DNA of 64,000 nt from contig CAZXGS010000009.1 in NCBI GenBank assembly GCA_964640525.1, forward strand, positions 1 through 64,000. Direction: 5' to 3'. Each line of letters begins with the position of its first letter. Within the stretch, counting starts at the first letter, position 1. Source of the stretch: SZAS-103 sp964640525 (GTDB taxonomy: Bacteria; Pseudomonadota; Gammaproteobacteria; Xanthomonadales; Xanthomonadaceae). Below the pieces are notes generated by a model that worked only from the letters and a program-made list of their open reading frames with translations, was not told the origin of the DNA and ran no database searches. This document shows positions 57,736 to 64,000 of the stretch, piece by piece. A program made the translations under genes and the position numbers.

Positions 57736-58025
57736 GTCGCCTCCTTTCAGTTCGCGCACGCGGCGCGGCTGGGTCCTGGGTCGGTGTCAGAAATTGCGCG
57801 TGTCATCCCGCCGCAACGGGCGTGGGATGCGTGGTCCTGGGTGAACGGAGGGAGGGTGCGTGGCGCTGCAGGCGTGCGTGCGGCGCGCATCGAAGGGTGC
57901 AAGACGCCAGCGTCTTTCCGTCCCGTGGGGCGGGGCGTGGACGCGCAGGCGAATCCGACGACTTCTCCGATGACCATGGCCTCCCCTGGGGAGCGCTGGC
58001 CAGCCAAGGCGAGCCAGCGTAACCA

Positions 58026-58041
58026 TTCATTCACGAATGAA
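58026..58041. repeat. Perfect palindrome TTCATTC-AC-GAATGAA
   Basis: 7-bp arms with a 2-nt spacer, in an AT-richer patch of a high-GC gap, 48 bp beyond the tsf terminator and about 290 bp upstream of the degV start. Operator-like; no promoter is seen next to it. Confidence 0.4.
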
Positions 58042-58088
58042 CGCCTTTGTCCAGTCCGGAACGTCCTGGTTCGTGAAGCCCGTCAATG

Positions 58089-58120
58089 AAAAAGGCCACG
58101 GATCGCTCCGTGGCCTTCTT
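58089..58120 (-). terminator. Intrinsic terminator of rpsB-tsf
   Basis: On the minus strand GGCCACGGA - GCGA - TCCGTGGCC (58094-58115) followed by TTTTT (58089-58093). Perfect 9-bp stem, tetraloop and T-run about 130 nt after the tsf stop. Confidence 0.9.
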
Positions 58121-58249
58121 GCTGCTTTGCAGCGATCGCGAATGGCACGCCGCCTGTCGAACAAGCGGTGATTCGTTGCCAAGCCCGGCCATCCATGGCT
58201 GGCCATCCAGTTCGATGGCGTCCCGGTGGCTCAAGCCGGCTTCATCGAC

Positions 58250-59122
58250 TCATGCCAGACCGGCTTGCTTCATCACCTCGGCGGCGAAGTCCTCTTCCTT
58301 CTTCTCCACGCCCTCGCCCACGGCCAGGCGGGTGAAGCCCAGCACCTGCGCGCCGGCCTTCTTCAGCACCGCCTCGACGGTGGCGCTGGTGTCCAGCACG
58401 TAGGGCTGGCCGGTCAGGCACAACTCGGAGATCGCCTTGTTGACCTTGCCGCCGATCATCTTCTCCAGGATTTCGGCCGGCTTGCCGGAGTCCTTGACCT
58501 GCGCCAGGGCGATGTCCTTTTCCTTCTGCACGATCTCGGCCGGCACCTTGTCCGGGGAGACGTAGGGCGGGTTCATCGCGGCCACGTGCATGGCCAGGCC
58601 CTTGGCCAGTTCGGCGTCGCCGCCGGTCAGCTCGACCAACACGCCGATGCGGCCGCCGTGGACGTAGGCGCCGACCACGCCCTGACTGTCGATGCGCGCC
58701 ATCCGGCGGACCTGGATGTTCTCGCCGATCTTGGCGACCAGCCACTGGCGACCTTCCTCGACGGTGTTGCCGTAGGAGGTCTTGGCGGCCTTGAGGCTTT
58801 CCACGTCCTGCGCGCCGCTGGACAGCGCAGTGGCGGCGACGGCTTCGGCGAAGGCGACGAAGTTGGCGTCCTTGGCGACGAAGTCGGTCTCGGAATTGAT
58901 CTCGACCAGCACCGCGTGGGCGCCGTCCTGGGCCAGCACGATGCGGCCCTCGGCGGCGACTCGGCCGGCCTTCTTGTCGGCCTTGGCCAGGCCGGTCACG
59001 CGCAGGTGCTCCATCGCGGCTTCGATGTCGCCGCCCTTCTCGGACAGCGCCTTCTTGCATTCCATCATGCCGGCGCCGGAGCGCTCGCGCAGTTCCTTCA
59101 CCAGACTGGCAGTGATTTCCAT
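58250..59122 (-). CDS. tsf: Elongation factor Ts
   Basis: A 290-residue nucleotide-exchange factor for EF-Tu. Signatures LRERSGAGMMECKKAL and INSETDFVAKDANFVAFA (Asp and Phe that displace magnesium in EF-Tu). Length matches E. coli (283). It follows rpsB with a 163-nt spacer containing small GC hairpins, the standard rpsB-tsf operon, and ends at the strong terminator at 58089. Confidence 0.97.
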   Translation of the reverse strand: MEITASLVKELRERSGAGMMECKKALSEKGGDIEAAMEHLRVTGLAKADKKAGRVAAEGRIVLAQDGAHAVLVEINSETDFVAKDANFVAFAEAVAATALSSGAQDVESLKAAKTSYGNTVEEGRQWLVAKIGENIQVRRMARIDSQGVVGAYVHGGRIGVLVELTGGDAELAKGLAMHVAAMNPPYVSPDKVPAEIVQKEKDIALAQVKDSGKPAEILEKMIGGKVNKAISELCLTGQPYVLDTSATVEAVLKKAGAQVLGFTRLAVGEGVEKKEEDFAAEVMKQAGLA

Positions 59123-59285
59123 CGGGTTACCTCACGGGGTTGGGACGGGCGCGGTGGCGCGCGTCGGTGGGTTCGGGTTGCACGCCGCGACCGGACGGCG
59201 GGCGTCAGGGTCCACGGCGGGTTGCGCTGGTGCAGCACCGCCCACCGCGGCAGGCCACGGCGGACGGCTGGCGCACGCGCGGTGC

Positions 59286-60173
59286 TTACTCGGCGCGTTC
59301 GGCCTGCGGGCGGCGCGGGCCGCCGGGACGGGCCTTGTTCGGCGGGCGACGGTCGCCGCGATCGTTGCGGTCACGGCGGTCGTTGCCCGGGCGACGCTCG
59401 TCGGCGCGCTTCTTCTTGTCTTCGCCGGCGACCGGGTTGCCCTCGGCGTCGAGTTCGACGAACTCGTCCTCGCTGCGGCCCACGATCGGGGCGGCGGCCT
59501 TGCCTTCCAGCACCGCGTCGGCGGCGGCGCGGGCGTACAACTGCACCGCACGGATGGCGTCGTCGTTGCCGGGGATGGCGTAATCGACCAGCGACGGATC
59601 GTAGTTGGTGTCCACCACCGCGATCACCGGGATGCCGAGCTTGCGGGCTTCCTTGACCGCGATGTCCTCGTGACCGATGTCGATCACGAACAGCGCGTCG
59701 GGCAGGCGCTCCAGGGTCTTGATGCCGCCCAGCGAGGCGTCGAGCTTTTCGCGTTCGCGGCGCAGGCCCAGCACCTCGTGCTTGACCAGTTTCTCGAAGG
59801 TGCCGTCGGTCTCGGCCGACTCCAGCTCCTTCAGACGCGACACCGACTGCTTTACGGTGCGGAAATTGGTGAGCGTGCCACCGAGCCAGCGCTGGGTCAT
59901 GTACGGCATGCCGCAACGGGTGGCCTCTTCCTTGACCGCCTCGCGCGCCGAGCGCTTGGTGCCGACGAACAGGATCTGGCCGCGCTTCTGGGCGATCGCC
60001 GACAGGAAGTTCATCGCGTCGGTGAACAGCGGGACGGTCTTTTCCAGGTTGATGATGTGGATCTTGCCGCGGGCGCCGAAGATGTACGGCGCCATGCGCG
60101 GGTTCCAGTAGCGGGTCTGGTGGCCGAAATGAACGCCGGCTTCCAGCATCTGGCGCATGGTGACTTGGGGCAT
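59286..60173 (-). CDS. rpsB: Ribosomal protein S2 with charged C-terminal extension
   Basis: A 295-residue S2. The conserved core (MLEAGVHFGHQTRYWNPRM; RWLGGTLTNFRTVKQSV; IPGNDDAIRAVQLYARAAAD) ends near residue 228, as in the 241-residue E. coli protein. A further tail, residues 251-295, is rich in Arg (13), Asp, Pro and Gly and is predicted disordered. ATG 60173 follows CGGAG. Upstream is a long structured leader, consistent with autoregulation by S2 known in E. coli. Confidence 0.97.
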   Translation of the reverse strand: MPQVTMRQMLEAGVHFGHQTRYWNPRMAPYIFGARGKIHIINLEKTVPLFTDAMNFLSAIAQKRGQILFVGTKRSAREAVKEEATRCGMPYMTQRWLGGTLTNFRTVKQSVSRLKELESAETDGTFEKLVKHEVLGLRREREKLDASLGGIKTLERLPDALFVIDIGHEDIAVKEARKLGIPVIAVVDTNYDPSLVDYAIPGNDDAIRAVQLYARAAADAVLEGKAAAPIVGRSEDEFVELDAEGNPVAGEDKKKRADERRPGNDRRDRNDRGDRRPPNKARPGGPRRPQAERAE

Positions 60174-60190
60174 GGAAACACTCCGATGAT

Positions 60191-60250
60191 GGAATCCGCG
60201 CCGGCAAAGGGATGGCGCTGCGCCTGCCGTCGGGGCAGGGGCTGGATTCC
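60191..60250 (-). promoter_or_regulatory. Structured rpsB leader (possible S2 autoregulatory element)
   Basis: Outer arms GGAATCC (60191-60197) and GGATTCC (60244-60250) enclose a stem CCTGCC/GGCAGG (60223-60228, 60234-60239) with a 5-nt loop, ending about 6 nt from the rpsB Shine-Dalgarno. TCGGGGCAGGGG is repeated at 60230 and 60303. Position fits an rpsB leader; I cannot match it to a specific RNA family by eye. Confidence 0.4.
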
Positions 60251-60371
60251 GGGTTGGGCCTCCCCGTCGTCGCTGCCGCCGAACCTGCTTGCACAGGCAC
60301 CCTCGGGGCAGGGGATGGCGACGGGTGTGAATTCGACGGTGCGCCCGTCGTGGCGTCTGCAAAGCCGTGGA

Positions 60372-60400
60372 AGTATGCGCTTTTCGCCCCGATCACGCAA
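60372..60400 (-). promoter_or_regulatory. Predicted rpsB-tsf promoter
   Basis: On the minus strand TTGCGT (60395-60400), 17-bp spacer, CATACT (60372-60377). It implies a leader of about 190 nt containing the hairpins at 60191-60250. Confidence 0.4.
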
Positions 60401-60478
60401 TGGCTAGCCTCTTCCAATGACACATGAGCCTGGAAGGGGCGGCGGTGCCATGCACGGTCGTGGTTCGATAGAAAATAA

Positions 60479-60509
60479 TTATTGACAGACAATAAAGACG
60501 TACTAAAAT
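60479..60509 (+). promoter_or_regulatory. marR promoter with overlapping operator
   Basis: TTGACA (60482-60487), 16-bp spacer, TAAAAT (60504-60509). A perfect inverted repeat TTATTG (60479-60484) / CAATAA (60490-60495) with a 5-nt spacer covers the -35. The AT-rich patch contrasts with its surroundings. Best promoter in the window and a likely autoregulatory MarR site. Confidence 0.7.
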
Positions 60510-60543
60510 GAGAGTGCAGTCACCCCAACGAAACCAAGTCGCC

Positions 60544-61008
60544 ATGCCATCGTCCGTCGCATCCTTTCCCGGCCTGCTTCGCGGCGCGCGCGCGACGTAT
60601 GGGCGGGCCATCCGCAGCACGCTTGCGCAGGCCGGCTACGACGACATCCCCGGCAATGGCCTGTTCGTGATCGCGGCGGCAGCGCAGGGCGACCTGCCGC
60701 TGGCGCGGCTGGTGCACGAAATGGGCACGTCCAAGCAGGCCGCGGGGCAATTGATCGACACCCTGGTGCTGCGCGGCTACGTGGAACGCCAGCCCGATCC
60801 CGACGACCGCCGCCGTCTGCGGGTCACCGCCAGCGAGCGCGGTCGGGCCGCGGCGGGCCTGATCGCCAGCGCGGTCGCAAGGATCGACGCCGGGCTGGCG
60901 CAGCGCGTACCGGCGCAGGCCATCGCGCATGCGCGCCAGACCCTGGCGGCATTGGCGCAGATGCGTGACGAGGCAACCCGACCTTCCAGCGGAGACGACG
61001 CCCGATGA
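60544..61008 (+). CDS. MarR-family transcriptional regulator
   Basis: A 154-residue winged-helix regulator: ARLVHEMGTSKQAAGQLIDT is the recognition-helix region and YVERQPDPDDRRRLRVTAS the wing with the conserved DxRxR. ATG 60544 is used because an earlier in-frame ATG (60508) overlaps the -10. The stop overlaps the VOC gene (ATGA). It probably represses its own operon through the TTATTG/CAATAA site; the inducer is unknown. Confidence 0.9.
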   Translation: MPSSVASFPGLLRGARATYGRAIRSTLAQAGYDDIPGNGLFVIAAAAQGDLPLARLVHEMGTSKQAAGQLIDTLVLRGYVERQPDPDDRRRLRVTASERGRAAAGLIASAVARIDAGLAQRVPAQAIAHARQTLAALAQMRDEATRPSSGDDAR

Positions 61009-61757
61009 ACCTCAAGACGGTGGAAATGAAGGCGTTCGTGCCGGCGCGCGAGATGGCGGTGTCGAAGGGGTTCTACACGGCAATCGGTTTTGCGATCCCG
61101 TGGTCGGGCGACGATCTGGCTTACGTCCACCACGGCGACACCAGCTTCCTGCTGCAACGCTTTTACGTGCCCGAGCACGCCGCCAACTTCATGATGCATT
61201 TGCTGGTCGAGGACGCCGATGCGTGGCACGCGCAGGTGCGGGCCAGCGGGGTGGTCGAACGCTTCGGCGTGCGTCTTGGCGCAGCCGAGGATCGCCCGTG
61301 GGCGATCCGCGATTTCACCTTGACCGATCCGGCCGGCGTGCTGTGGCGGATCGGCCACAACCTGCCGCGGGCCGCTTCGTCCAGGCCACGCCTGGATTAC
61401 CTGGCGCCGGTTCTGCGGGTGGCGGACCTGCACCGTGCGCTGGCCTGTTACCGCGACCGCCTGGGATTCCGGGTCGAGTTCGTGCATGCCGGCTTCTACG
61501 CCGGGCTGGAACGCGACGGTTGCCGCATCCATCTCAAGCAAGCCCCGCCGTGCGATGTTGGCGAGGCGGGCGATGAGCCGGAGATCGACGTGTGCCTTGG
61601 CACTGGGAATGCGCAGGGCCTGCAGGCGCAGATGGAAGACCAGGGTGCACCGATCAGCCTGCCGCTGCGTTCGATGCCCTACGGTCGCGAGTTCCAGGTC
61701 CGCGACCCTGACCGTCACGTGCTGGCATTCGTGGAGGCGGCCGCCGGCGCCTCGTGA
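61005..61757 (+). CDS. VOC (glyoxalase/bleomycin-resistance) superfamily protein, two modules
   Basis: A 250-residue protein with two tandem VOC modules, about 1-125 (MKAFVPAREMAVSKGFYTAIGF) and 130-245 (LDYLAPVLRVADLHRALACY). The second resembles bleomycin-resistance-type binding proteins (LGFRVEFVHAGFYAGLERDG). Members bind drugs or catalyse metal-dependent lyase or dioxygenase reactions; metal ligands are not clear here. Coupled to marR, it may be a drug-binding or detoxifying protein induced by its ligand. Confidence 0.85.
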   Translation: MNLKTVEMKAFVPAREMAVSKGFYTAIGFAIPWSGDDLAYVHHGDTSFLLQRFYVPEHAANFMMHLLVEDADAWHAQVRASGVVERFGVRLGAAEDRPWAIRDFTLTDPAGVLWRIGHNLPRAASSRPRLDYLAPVLRVADLHRALACYRDRLGFRVEFVHAGFYAGLERDGCRIHLKQAPPCDVGEAGDEPEIDVCLGTGNAQGLQAQMEDQGAPISLPLRSMPYGREFQVRDPDRHVLAFVEAAAGAS

Positions 61758-61841
61758 GCGGTCCGTGGCGGGCGTGGAGGCAACGTTCCCAACTCAACGA
61801 TTCCGACAGCGCCGATTTCAGGCGCCGTCATTCCCGCGAAG

Positions 61842-62002
61842 GCGGAAGCGCTTCACAACGGCGAAGCCGGTCAATCCAGTGCCTTTCCAGTAGTTTGGAT
61901 GCGATGAACGGTAAAGACGCTGGATGACCAGCCTTCGGCTGTTGTGAAGCGCTTCCCGCCAGGAGCATGCGGAAGTGCTTCACAACGGCGAAGCCGGTCA
62001 AT
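61842..62002. repeat. REP cluster upstream of map
   Basis: Two direct copies of a 34-bp element (61842-61875 and 61969-62002; one mismatch) with the core GAAGCGCTTCACAACGGCG, and an inverted partial copy between them (61930-61960). The core starts with the palindrome GAAGCGCTTC (one base changed in the second copy). The left copy is preceded by GTCATTCCCGCGAAGGCGG, a common REP half. Fills most of the 321-nt VOC-map gap. Confidence 0.85.
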
Positions 62003-62063
62003 GACGAGCCTGAAGTTGGGAGCATTGGGCGTGGAGGAGGGTGCGCTTGCCACACGCATGCCG

Positions 62064-62069
62064 CATAAT
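62064..62069 (+). promoter_or_regulatory. Possible -10 (CATAAT) for map
   Basis: GCATAAT ends 9 nt before ATG 62079; no matching -35. A leaderless or very short leader would result. Confidence 0.25.
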
Positions 62070-62078
62070 TCCCGTCCC

Positions 62079-62858
62079 ATGTCAGTCACCATCAAGACCC
62101 CCGACGAGATCGCGAAGATGCGCGTCGCCGGCCGTCTCGCGGCCGAGGTGCTGCAGGTCGTTGCCCCGCACGTCAAGCCCGGGGTGAGCACCGCCGAACT
62201 TGATCGCATCTGCCACGACCACATCGTCAACGTGCAGCAGGCGATCCCGGCCAACGTCGGCTACCGCGGCTTTCCGGCCACCGTGTGCACCTCGGTCAAC
62301 AACGTGATCTGCCACGGCATCCCGAGCGCGGCCAAGATTCTCCGGGATGGCGACATCATCAACATCGACGTCACCGTCATCAAGGACGGCCTGCACGGCG
62401 ACACCAGCCGCATGTACCTGGTCGGCAACGTGCCGACACTGGCGCGGCGGCTGGTGGACGTGACCCGCGAGGCGATGTTCCGCGGCATCCGCGCGGTGCG
62501 GCCGGGCGCGAGCTTGCGCGCGGTGGGTCGCGCGATCCAGCAGTACGTCGAGTCCGAACGTTTCTCCGTGGTGCGTGAGTACTGCGGCCACGGCATCGGC
62601 CGGGTGTACCACGACGATCCGCAGGTCTTGCACTACGACTCGCCCGACCAGGACAAGGTGCGGCTGGCAGCCGGCATGACCTTCACCGTCGAGCCGATGG
62701 TCAACGCCGGCGCCCGCCACACGCGGCTGTTGCCGGATGGATGGACGGTGGTCACCAAGGATCGCTCGCTGTCGGCGCAATGGGAGCACACCGTGCTGGT
62801 GACCGACGACGGGGTGGAATTGCTCACCCGCCTGCCGGGCGACGACAACGATCTTTAG
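62079..62858 (+). CDS. map: Methionine aminopeptidase, type I
   Basis: A 259-residue enzyme removing N-terminal methionine. Metal ligands D97, D108, H171, E205 and E236 match E. coli MetAP residue for residue or within one position. ATG 62079 gives the normal N-terminus (SVTIKTPDEIAKMRVAGRLA). It precedes glnD; in E. coli map is directly divergent from rpsB, but here a marR-VOC pair and REP cluster intervene. Confidence 0.97.
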   Translation: MSVTIKTPDEIAKMRVAGRLAAEVLQVVAPHVKPGVSTAELDRICHDHIVNVQQAIPANVGYRGFPATVCTSVNNVICHGIPSAAKILRDGDIINIDVTVIKDGLHGDTSRMYLVGNVPTLARRLVDVTREAMFRGIRAVRPGASLRAVGRAIQQYVESERFSVVREYCGHGIGRVYHDDPQVLHYDSPDQDKVRLAAGMTFTVEPMVNAGARHTRLLPDGWTVVTKDRSLSAQWEHTVLVTDDGVELLTRLPGDDNDL

Positions 62859-62888
62859 GCCTCGAGCCCGGCGCCGGAGGCGGCCACG

Positions 62889-64000
62889 GTGAATGCATCG
62901 ACCCCATCCCCGCCGAGGGTCGCGACGGCGACGGATGACGCGAGCTGGTCGCAGGCGGCACGCCTGCGTCTGGCGGAAGTCCAGGCCGATCTTGCGACGC
63001 GCTTCGATGCCGGGGACGCCGTCGAGCGCCTGCTGGCCGACCACGCCGAGGCCCTGGATGGCATCGTGCGCGAGGCCTGGTCCCGCGGTTGCGGCGACCA
63101 GCCAGGCCTGCACCTGTTCGCCACCGGTGGCTACGCACGCCGTGAGTTGTTCCCGCATTCGGACATCGACCTGCTGGCCTTCGCCGATGCCGAGCCATCG
63201 CGCGCGCAGCACGAAGCGCTGTCGCGTTTTTTCGCCCTGCTTTGGGATGCGCGTCTGAAGACCGGCCACGCCGTGCGCACGCCGGCCGAGTGCAGGCTGG
63301 CCGCCGATGCCGACATCACCGCACTGACCGCGATGATGGAAGCGCGGCTGCTGGCAGGCAGCACCGCGGCGCCGGCTGCCTTGCGGGCGGTCCTCGCGCA
63401 GGCCAGTGGATGGGCGCCGGCGGCGTATTTCGCGGCCAAGCGCGAGGGCCAGCGGCAGCGCCATGCCCGCTTCAACGACACCGCCAACAACCTGGAGCCG
63501 AACATCAAGGACGGCCCCGGCGGCCTGCGCGACCTGCAGACCCTGCGTTGGATCGCGCAACGCGTGCTGGGGGTCCACGGGCTGGCGGCGCTGGTGCCGC
63601 TGGGCCAGCTTGGCGTGGACGAAAACGCGGCGCTGGAGCGCGAATGGAAAGCGCATGCGCGCATCCGCTTCGCCCTGCATCTGGTGGCAGGGCGCGCCGA
63701 GGAGCGCCTGCTGTTCGATCACCAGCGCGCGCTGGCCACGCGCCTGGGTTACATCGACGAGCGTCGCGACAACCTCGCGGTCGAACAGTTGATGCAGGGT
63801 TTTTTTCGCAGCGCGGCAATCGTGCTGCGGATCAACGAGCGCCTGCTGCAGCGTTTCGAGGAACAGCTCGAAGGCCAGGGCGAGGCGGTCGCGATCGCGC
63901 CGGGATTCGTCGCCCTGCGCGGCTACCTTGCCTTCGCCGACCCCGGTCCGCCCACGCCCGAACGCTGCCTGGAGCTGTTCAGCGTGCGCGCCGAACATCC
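62889..64000 (+). CDS. glnD: Bifunctional uridylyltransferase/uridylyl-removing enzyme GlnD (3' end outside window)
   Basis: 370 codons are visible of a protein usually near 870 residues. The nucleotidyltransferase motif is FATGGYARRELFPHSDIDLL with D92 and D94, followed by NLEPNIKDGPGGLRDLQTL, typical of GlnD. It uridylylates PII proteins in low nitrogen and reverses this in high nitrogen. Start GTG 62889 is supported by GGAGG 8 nt upstream and gives the correct frame; the nearby ATG 62893 is in another frame. The HD and ACT domains lie beyond the window. Confidence 0.95.
   Translation, partial: MNASTPSPPRVATATDDASWSQAARLRLAEVQADLATRFDAGDAVERLLADHAEALDGIVREAWSRGCGDQPGLHLFATGGYARRELFPHSDIDLLAFADAEPSRAQHEALSRFFALLWDARLKTGHAVRTPAECRLAADADITALTAMMEARLLAGSTAAPAALRAVLAQASGWAPAAYFAAKREGQRQRHARFNDTANNLEPNIKDGPGGLRDLQTLRWIAQRVLGVHGLAALVPLGQLGVDENAALEREWKAHARIRFALHLVAGRAEERLLFDHQRALATRLGYIDERRDNLAVEQLMQGFFRSAAIVLRINERLLQRFEEQLEGQGEAVAIAPGFVALRGYLAFADPGPPTPERCLELFSVRAEH

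Larger units (their letters stand above)
57736..58249. other. Gene-free region between tsf and degV
   Basis: About 510 bases with no credible gene. It contains an imperfect REP-like pair CATCCC (57804-57809)/GGGATG (57824-57829), a short palindrome at 58026-58041 and the tsf terminator at 58089-58120. Confidence 0.6.

Noticed and set aside
59123..59285. Possible small RNA or attenuator between rpsB and tsf
   Set aside because: Only short GC stems (for example GCTG/CAGC) without a T-run; too weak in such GC-rich sequence to claim.
61944..62078. In-frame N-terminal extension of map
   Set aside because: It would translate through the REP cluster; the family N-terminus starts at ATG 62079.

Overview
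High-GC proteobacterial chromosome segment. Gene content and order (glnD-map / rpsB-tsf-pyrH-frr-uppS-cdsA-dxr-rseP-bamA-lpxD-fabZ-lpxA-lpxB-rnhB-dnaE, and queA-tgt-yajC-secD-secF-suhB) point to a gammaproteobacterium of the Xanthomonadaceae/Lysobacteraceae; the genus cannot be fixed from sequence alone. The window is mostly core genome. I see no tRNA, rRNA, insertion sequence, prophage or CRISPR array.

Left part (1-11.9 kb): a truncated class III aminotransferase; a five-gene envelope-stress-type cassette (ABC ATPase, ABC-2 permease, LiaF-like membrane protein, DesK-like histidine kinase, LuxR-type regulator); a DUF3142 lipoprotein overlapping a large exported repeat protein of unknown function; then queA-tgt for queuosine. 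Next (12-21.5 kb): yajC-secD-secF, suhB, trmJ, a c-di-GMP phosphodiesterase homologue that looks catalytically dead, and a translationally coupled CNNM transporter/NhaD antiporter pair.

Middle (21.8-40.3 kb): two paralogous GAF-GAF c-di-GMP enzymes (one GGDEF only, one GGDEF-EAL), an OPT oligopeptide transporter, a sterol-desaturase-family membrane hydroxylase, an ECF sigma/anti-sigma/YigZ/ABC exporter operon, an operon of a YiiX-like hydrolase, a cyclic-nucleotide-binding DUF1003 protein and an aldehyde dehydrogenase, and yqgE-ruvX-pyrB.

Right part (40.4-64 kb): a minus-strand block from rpsB down to dnaE joining translation, isoprenoid, phospholipid, lipid A and outer-membrane assembly genes, interrupted only by a degV-family gene. 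It faces map-glnD, but a marR-VOC gene pair with its own AT-rich promoter and operator sits between rpsB and map.

The most unusual material is between genes: six intergenic arrays with a strict 7-bp period, two of which supply a likely -35 element (yajC, frr); several families of REP-like hairpins; a perfect palindrome enclosing the pyrH -10 hexamer; and a recurrent GCTANNNT -10-like element upstream of many genes. I found no clear-cut new multi-gene defence or biosynthetic system; the best candidates for uncharacterised biology are the LiaF/DesK/ABC cassette, the DUF3142 pair and the ECF operon.
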